Positions 58,301 to 64,000 of a stretch of DNA of 64,000 bases are shown here, piece after piece. The stretch comes from Vandiemenella viatica (Eukaryota; Arthropoda; Insecta; Orthoptera; Morabidae), in contig CM061921.1 of assembly GCA_031002005.1 (NCBI GenBank), forward strand, positions 149,701,283 through 149,765,282, written 5' to 3'. The stretch's first letter is position 1. The number at the start of each line of letters is the position of its first letter. The notes under the pieces are model-generated. The model was given only the letters and a program-made list of their open reading frames with translations, was not told the origin of the DNA and searched no databases. The translations under genes and the position numbers were made by a program.

Positions 58301-60270
58301 AGTCAGGGTAGTGGCAAAGCAAGAGGCACGGGCGAACGCTGAGCTGCTGTGAGCGCCTCCTCGAAAATAGGAATTTTGTTGTTGTTTTGTAATTGCTTCA
58401 AAAACTTCGATGAGAATCAACTTCTTTGCGGACACACACGCTTTTAGCTATGAGGTCTGTCTCGTTCTCGCAAGTACTTTCCATTCTGTTGCGAACATAT
58501 CTTTGGTTGTTTTTTTTATTTGCACCTACTGTTTATACACTTTCCTTGAAGAATGACACTTTCCTGGAAAATGTCCACCTCATTTTTTTTTAAAAAAATA
58601 AAGACAATCACCTTGTTCAAGTAACTTAAGCCTCTAAAAGATGAGAGAAAACATTTTTCAGTATTCCTGCGACCGATCGCCCAATAAGAAATTTAATTAA
58701 TAACAGCAGCAAGCGAAGTGCAGTATCTCTTGCAATCAAATAAAAAATATACTAAGACATTGTTAAAAATAAATCAATATCCTATTCGCTTCATTTTTAA
58801 ACGTATTACAGGTAAATTATTTTGAGGTAACGAGTACCCGCCAGCAACATTTCTTATATGTATAATATTCACACAATTTAGAAGCTGCAGCTATTCCTAT
58901 AGTAAGATGATGCAGGGAATATTTATTGTCCAACAATTAAAAGCACTTAAGTCGAAGAGCATGTTTTCAGCTATTCAGTAACTTTACGCAGCCGAGATCT
59001 TTGTTTATTTACAGTAAGTATTTTAGAACGCATGTATGTAACTCTCAGATTCATAATTGTTCACATTGAACTGGCCAAATAAAAATAACAATGTATGGAC
59101 ACTAGGAGCATTTCCGTTTGGACATACTTCATACTTTAAGAGAAATGTCTTGCAACTAACCACTAAATTAGAAAGAAAATATCAATAAAAAAATAATAAA
59201 TATAAGATAAATTACGGTCTTAAACTATTGTATTTAACATCCTTGATCTCAAAGGAGCATAATCAGTTCATTAAAACTATGACATCATAAAAAGTCTTAC
59301 GTTATACTCGTTGAATAATAATGCAAAAAAGGTAATACAAATAGCAATGAACACTAAAAGAACAAACGCCTATTTTCATGACAATTCATTTAAATGGAGA
59401 ACACCATTTTAAGGACAAAATCTGTAACACGAGAAGGGTAGTAACTTCAATGCTTCAAATTCCTTCACTTAGCCCAATAAGCAAATTCTACATTGCGTCT
59501 AGCCGTTAGCTTTCTAACAAACATGATAAAATAGCTTAGCATACAAGAGAACGCAACCATATCGCTGTTTGAAAGAAAATCTTTACAGAACCTCTTAGAG
59601 AGTAAAACAAAGCTGAATTAGTGTACGCAAAGATACCTTTCTCGCCGAGATGCTATTCTTAAACGAGACGCTTGATTGCTTGTACTTATGCAATTAACCC
59701 TTACCGGTCCTGTGGGCAGTCAAAGCGCTACAGAGGTGCGTGTAGGAATGATGAATAGTTAATTTTAAAGAATAGTTAGTTTGAAAGACCAATTAAGCAA
59801 AGCAGAGGTTATTAAGTGTCGGTTTTAAAGAAGACTACTTGCAAAAACAAAAAAAAATAGGGAAAGATTGGTGTCAGGGAGGCAGGGTGTTAAAAAAGGT
59901 CAACTATTTTATGAGGTGAGAGTATGCACCAAAATAAGACAAAAATGTCTAATAAAAATTAGGCCGCTAACACATGCTTTCGGAGTTAATAGAAGGTAAG
60001 CAATGTGGATTCTGGAGTATCTTCTCATCGTTAATTTGAGTGGTGCTGAGCACAGTACGTACTGGCAGTCGTGTTTGTGTGTTGTGTAGTTACTCCTAAC
60101 TCTGGGTGCGTAGCGAGATGTCTTGCCCTAGAATGTACCTAGGATTGTGTTTGTGGTATAAATGATATGTTGTCTTTATTGCAGTCGTAGGGACCACTTA
60201 GCAAAATAGCATATATGCCATTTCCCTTGTTGTGTAGTAGAAGTCCATTACTATGGTTTAACAAATTGAA
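55386..60270. other. Upstream region of the myosin V gene
   Basis: This should hold the 5' UTR and promoter of the minus-strand gene. The first 75 nt above the ATG contain a TTTATAAG word (55463-55470 on the minus strand) at a distance that could fit a TATA box, but this is a common word in such DNA. A GC-richer block lies at about 55960-56120. No other gene, SINE or transposon was recognised up to 60.27 kb. The absence of SINE A here contrasts with the introns. Confidence 0.5.
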
Positions 60271-60296
60271 GTGGCGGGCGAGCCCGCGCAAAGGCT

Positions 60297-60428
60297 CGTT
60301 CCCACGGCGCGTGCTAGGGAACACCTGAGATCTTTGCCGCATATGTTTGCAGGGACGGCGCGCCTCGACCCACCGCCAGACGGTAGAAGATGAAAGGCGC
60401 GTACTGCCAACCACGCGCCGTGGGAACG
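60297..60428. repeat. 17-bp perfect inverted repeat
   Basis: CGTTCCCACGGCGCGTG (60297-60313) and CACGCGCCGTGGGAACG (60412-60428) are exact complements separated by 98 nt. It lies at the start of the transposase relic. Part of the right arm overlaps the readable transposase frame. Confidence 0.85.
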
Positions 60429-60785
60429 ATCCTAGATGCAGAGTACCATCTTTTAAGCTATTCAGCCACCCAGCGTCTTGGGGAAACAGGATCCCTAGCA
60501 CCCCACAAGGTAGACAGTGGACGGCCTCGCTCAGTCCACACCCAGGATCTGGAGGAGCGTGTGCTACGCTCAGTTGAAGACTCTCCTGGAACAAGTGTGC
60601 GACGAATAGCAGCAGCAGAAGTCGTTAGTCATCCTTTTGTTTGGGTAGTCCTACATCAACAATCGCTGTACCCATTCTATTTCCAAAACATCCAGGCCCT
60701 TAGTCCGTTAGACACCTGACGCTCACATTTTAGACCTGCCCGTTCTCCAGATCTTACACCTCTAGACTTTTTGTTACAAGGACAC
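60420..60785 (+). pseudogene. DUF4817/DDE-type transposase relic, 5' part
   Basis: The plus frame from about 60450 reads YSATQRLGETGSLAPHKVDS, GRPRSVHTQDLEERVLRSVE, DSPGTSVRRIAAAEVVSHPF, VWVVLHQQSLYPFYFQNIQA, LSPLDT, stop. This is the helix-turn-helix half of transposase-like insect proteins with a DUF4817 N-terminus. It continues after a deletion with RSPDLTPLDFLLQGHKG, which is the third-catalytic-residue box of the DDE domain. Most of the DDE core is deleted and several stops are present. The DNA-binding half is the best preserved. Confidence 0.8.
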
Positions 60786-60813
60786 AAAGGATGACCCTGG
60801 GGAGGAAATTCAG

Positions 60814-61610
60814 TTGCGGACAGCCAAGATAAATTCAGCACCGCGTGTTAAGGGTAGCTTAAAAGAATCCCGAACATTAAAAGTTCTAGTAGTTAACTGC
60901 AGAAGTGTTTGTAATAAACAGCCTGAACTCGAAAACGCTATTCGTAGTACAGATGCTGATATCGTAATAGGCACAGAAAGTTGGTTAAAACTGGATATAA
61001 GTTCCACCGAAATTTTTAATAACAACATTAACATTTTCCGTATGGATAGGTTGCATTCCCAAGGAGGTGGTGTATTTATAGCTGTTAGTAAGTACCTCAC
61101 ATATAGCGAAATAGATGTCCATACTGTCTGCGAAATCATATGGAACAAGCTCATCGTAGCTAGGACAAAACTTGTGATAGGCTCCTTCTATCATCCACTC
61201 GATGCAAGCGTTAATATTGCCGAGGCCTTAAGAAATAATGTAAATAATATAGCACGGCAATTTCCGGACCATACTTTAACTTGCCAGATTTCGAATAGAC
61301 TAATTACGTTCACGTTACTGGGGGCAGGGATAAAGCAGTTTGCGAAATCATTCTAGACCTCTTCTCAGATCACAATCTTGAACAGCTCGTAACTGAACCA
61401 ACGCGATGCCTCAACGGTAACGAAAATATTTTAGATATAGTTGTTACAAATAGGCCTGAATTACTGACGGATATTTCTACCACCGCAGGAATAAGTGATC
61501 ACAAAGCTGTAATTGCTACAGTAAAACTAACAACCACGCGCAGAAAGAGAAAAGAGAGGATCGTTTACAGATTCGAAAATGCTTCAAAAGAGTGTTTTAG
61601 AGCGTATTTG
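60814..61610 (+). pseudogene. LINE AP-endonuclease domain (frameshifted)
   Basis: The first frame (60814-61356) reads TLKVLVVNCRSVCNKQPELE, ADIVIGTESWLKLDISSTEI, LHSQGGGVFIAVSKYLTYSE and KLVIGSFYHPLDAS. It contains the N of NCRS and the E of TESW, two metal/active-site residues of AP endonucleases. After a shift near 61280, LPDFE-stop-TNYVHVTGG, DLFSDHNLEQLVTEPTRCLN, NILDIVVTNRPELL and AGISDHKAVIATVKL follow in a second frame; SDH carries the catalytic His. A TAG stands where relatives have Trp (after LPDFE). Confidence 0.88.
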
Positions 61611-63441
61611 AGGCATAATTACCACACCTTCTTAGGCACCGTTGAAGAGAGGTGGCATCGATTCTTACATATAGTCGGGGAAGGTATGAACTTGCATATA
61701 CCGAAACGTACAATCAGGGAGGAGAACGATCCACCATGGTACACACTGGAGGCTAAAAGGTTACTCAAGAAGCAAAGGAAGATACATCCACGATCAAAAA
61801 GGACGATGCATCGCACTGATTTAGATAAGTTAGAGGAGATAAGGGGACGTGTTAAGAATGCAATGCGTGAGGCCTTTAATAACTTTCGTGACAATTCTCT
61901 CTCCAAGAGCCTCCCCGGAAAACCCTAAGAAATTTTGGTCGTATGTAAAAAAAGTTAGTTGTAGTGGGAACAATAAGCCAGTTCTAGTAAAAGACGGACG
62001 GGAAGTTGAAGACAGCCGCGACTAGGCTACCGTATTTAACACCGAATTCAAAAATTCATTCACGCGAGAAATCATGGAAAACATCTCCACTTTACCACAT
62101 CGTGTGGAATTAGAGATGGATCCGATAGAAATTGATAGCGTAGGTATTTTAAAGCAATTAAAATTCCTGAAGTGGGTTAAAGCGCCGGGTCCCGATGGTA
62201 GGCTATACCGGTAACAGTATTTTCTGAATACGCGGAGGATATTGAACCATTTCTGTCAGATATATTCCGTAAATCACTAGAAGAGAGAAAAGTACCTTCT
62301 AGCTGGAAAATAGCCCAGGTAATTCCCGTTTTTAAGAAAGGAGATCGGAATGATCCTAGGAATTATCGACCCATATCTCTAACATCGGTCTGCAGCAGAA
62401 TTCTGGAACATGTCATATGCTCGAACATTATGAAGTTTCTAGATGAGAACGAGTTACTTACACCGTGTCAACACGGATTTCGGAAGAAGAGATCGTGTGA
62501 AACACAACTGGCCCTATTTTCCCACGACATAATGAAAGTTATCGATGCAGGTTCGCAAGTTGATGCAGTTTTTTTGTATTTTCAGAAAGCTTTTGGTTCT
62601 GTGCCACACAACCGACTTTTAGCGAAGATTTGAGCTTACGGTATTTCGGCTCAGATTTGCGAGTGGATACGTGATTTTCTAACTGGTCGATCACAGTTTG
62701 CCGTTGTTGTCGGGGAAGCCTCTTCTAAGATAAATGTTGCTTCGGGCGTTCCTCAAGGAAGTGTAATAGTTCCACTTCTTTTCTTAATATTTACAAACGA
62801 TCTAGGTGACGTCAAATGCTGGTTGCGATTGTTTGCCGACGATGCGGTTATCTATAGGGAAATAAGGTGCTCCGACGATTGCATAGAAATTCGGCGCGAT
62901 TTGGATGCTATTTTCGATTGGTGCCGTAAATGACAGCTTACATTTAATTGCAAAAACTGCAAGGCAATGCGGATAAGTAACAAGAAGAATCAGTTTGTTC
63001 GCGAGTACAAAATAAACAATTCAGCTGTTGACACGGTTGATTCCGTGAAGTATCTGGGGGGTGATAGTACAAAGCAACATGAAATGGGACATGCACTTAA
63101 CTTCCGCCGTAGGCAAGGCTAATTCTAAATTACGATTCATAGGTCGTATTTTGAGGAATTGTAATGCTCAAACAAAGGAGATAGCGTATAAAACACTAGT
63201 GCGTCCGCATCTGGATTACTGTTGTGGGGTTTGGGATCCGTATCGCAAGGTTCTGATTGACTCAGTTGAGAGGGTGCAGAGGAGAGCCGCTAGATTCGTG
63301 ACTTCTTGTTACAGCCCTTATGAAAGCGTCACAGAATTGATACATAGATTGGGCTGGGTTAGTTTGGAAGACAGACGACGTAGCTTGCGTTCGAATTTAT
63401 TGGAGAATATGCGAAAAAATTTAAATTTCGAGTGCAATTAA
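61608..63441 (+). pseudogene. LINE linker, reverse transcriptase and C-terminal region (broken)
   Basis: 61608-61928 is the linker (PPWYTLEAKRLLKKQRKIHP). RT follows: NFWSYVKKV, KAPGPDG, PSSWKIAQVIPVFKKGDRND, PRNYRPISLTSVCSRILEHV, ELLTPCQHGFRKKRSCETQL, GVPQGSVIVPLLFLIFTNDL and the catalytic LFADDAVIY. The end is YKTLVRPHLDYCCGVWDPYR, VERVQRRAARFV and LGWVSLEDRRRSLRSNLL to a stop at 63441. In-frame stops stand at TAG 62023-62025, TGA near 62632 and TGA 62931-62933, mostly where relatives have Trp or Arg, plus frameshifts near 61920, 62200 and 63060. It is not functional. Confidence 0.9.
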
Positions 63442-63652
63442 ATACTTCTTCCGCCAACCTATTTAGGTCGCAATGACCGGAGGGATAAGATTAGAGAAAT
63501 AAGATGCCGTACTGATGCTTATATGTATTCCTTCTCTCCTCGCACTATTCGGGATTGGAATGGGCGGGTTTAGGATTGGTGCTTAGCACCCTCTGCCACC
63601 CACAATGTTTGTGATTTGCAGAGTATGAATGTAGATGTAGATGTAGAAAGGA

Positions 63653-63826
63653 ATTGGTTTACGCTGTTCCAATGAATGATGTTAAACTACTCCAGGATCG
63701 CGTCTTCAATGCATGCCGGCACGTGCAGGACCAACCAGGACAGTTCCAAAGAGTGTGCGATTCCTTTCACTGAAGAACAGAGGCATGATCACCACGGACG
63801 GGGGTTACATTGAGCACCTGCTATGA
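63653..63826 (+). pseudogene. DUF4817/DDE-type transposase relic, 3' part
   Basis: Directly after the LINE the plus strand reads KELVYAVPMNDVKLLQDRVF, NACRHVQDQPGQFQRVCDSF, and in the next frame GMITTDGGYIEHLL followed by TGA at 63824-63826. The G.GGYIEHLL end is the usual C-terminus of the same transposase family whose other half ends at 60785. The two were one gene before the LINE arrived. Confidence 0.82.
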
Positions 63827-64000
63827 ATTCCAATATTTATTAGATATTTTTGTCTTCATGCAATAGGCTCATACGATAAACTCCTAAAATTTGACACTTT
63901 AACAACCTGTAGCAGCCAAATCAATTCGAGATGATATAAGCCAAGCTGAGAGCATCAAGAAGCTTTGAAAGATGTCAAACTGCTTCTTTTCTGACAATTT
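63827..64000. other. Right end of the window
   Basis: AT-rich sequence after the transposase stop. It may contain the 3' untranslated part or terminal repeat of that transposon; nothing is recognised. Confidence 0.6.

Larger units (their letters stand above)
60792..63646 (+). mobile_element. Non-LTR retrotransposon (LINE) with EN and RT, 5'-truncated
   Basis: A LINE of about 2.85 kb with a 3' tail of GATGTA units (about 63625-63646) and a 6-bp target duplication AAAGGA (60786-60791, 63647-63652). It encodes in order an AP-type endonuclease, a reverse transcriptase and a C-terminal region, all on the plus strand but broken. There is no ORF1, so the copy probably began within or just before ORF2. 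Clade: wording and the GATGTA tail fit a CR1/L2/Jockey-like group. Confidence 0.93.

Noticed and set aside
60139..60594. 151-codon minus frame opposite the transposase relic
   Set aside because: The plus strand at the same place has a recognisable transposase; this is its antisense shadow.

Overview
This is a window of an animal genome, and the evidence points to a hemimetabolous insect. It is AT-rich, with short protein-coding exons separated by introns of up to 29 kb that are packed with transposable elements. The repeats include tRNA-derived SINEs, RTE-type LINE 3' ends, a LINE with a (GATGTA)n tail, Tc1/mariner/Tigger elements and a Penelope-like fragment. Several of these resemble families I associate with orthopteran (locust/cricket-type) genomes. 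That placement is an inference from remembered repeat families; the species cannot be named from sequence alone.

One host gene dominates. The minus strand carries the first eight coding exons of the class V myosin heavy chain (insect didum, vertebrate MYO5). Every exon has canonical GT/AG borders and the phases join without conflict: 1320 coding bases, 440 codons. These cover a 51-residue first exon, the N-terminal SH3-like region, the P-loop (GESGAGKT), switch I (NDNSSRFGK) and the start of the upper 50K region. The rest of the motor, the IQ neck, the coiled coil and the globular tail must lie beyond the left edge.

Layout from the gene's 5' end (right) to its 3' side (left): 55.4-60.3 kb is upstream DNA with no recognised gene. 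At 60.3-63.8 kb a broken DUF4817/DDE transposase gene is split by a later LINE insertion with a 6-bp target duplication. Exon 1 is at 55.2 kb. Intron 1 (26.0-55.2 kb) holds most of the SINEs, three MITE-type elements, two RTE-type LINE ends, a perfectly centred 216-bp palindrome and a 59-nt near-perfect hairpin. Intron 2 has nothing recognisable. Intron 3 (13.7-22.5 kb) holds a Tigger-like element, an internally deleted mariner and a Penelope-like fragment. Intron 4 (6.5-13.5 kb) holds a PIF/Harbinger-like element with a decayed MADF-type reading frame, an unexplained 159-codon ORF and a non-LTR RT fragment. Introns 5 and 6 hold two SINEs and a decayed Tc1-like element.

I see no CRISPR array, operon, rRNA, convincing functional tRNA gene or novel multi-gene system. 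The most interesting points are the unusual N-terminal extension of the myosin, the nested insertions whose target duplications can be read directly, the MITE with an internal ~150-bp tandem repeat, the Harbinger-like element that kept its accessory (MADF) frame, and a 12-to-1 bias of one SINE family toward the sense orientation of the host gene.
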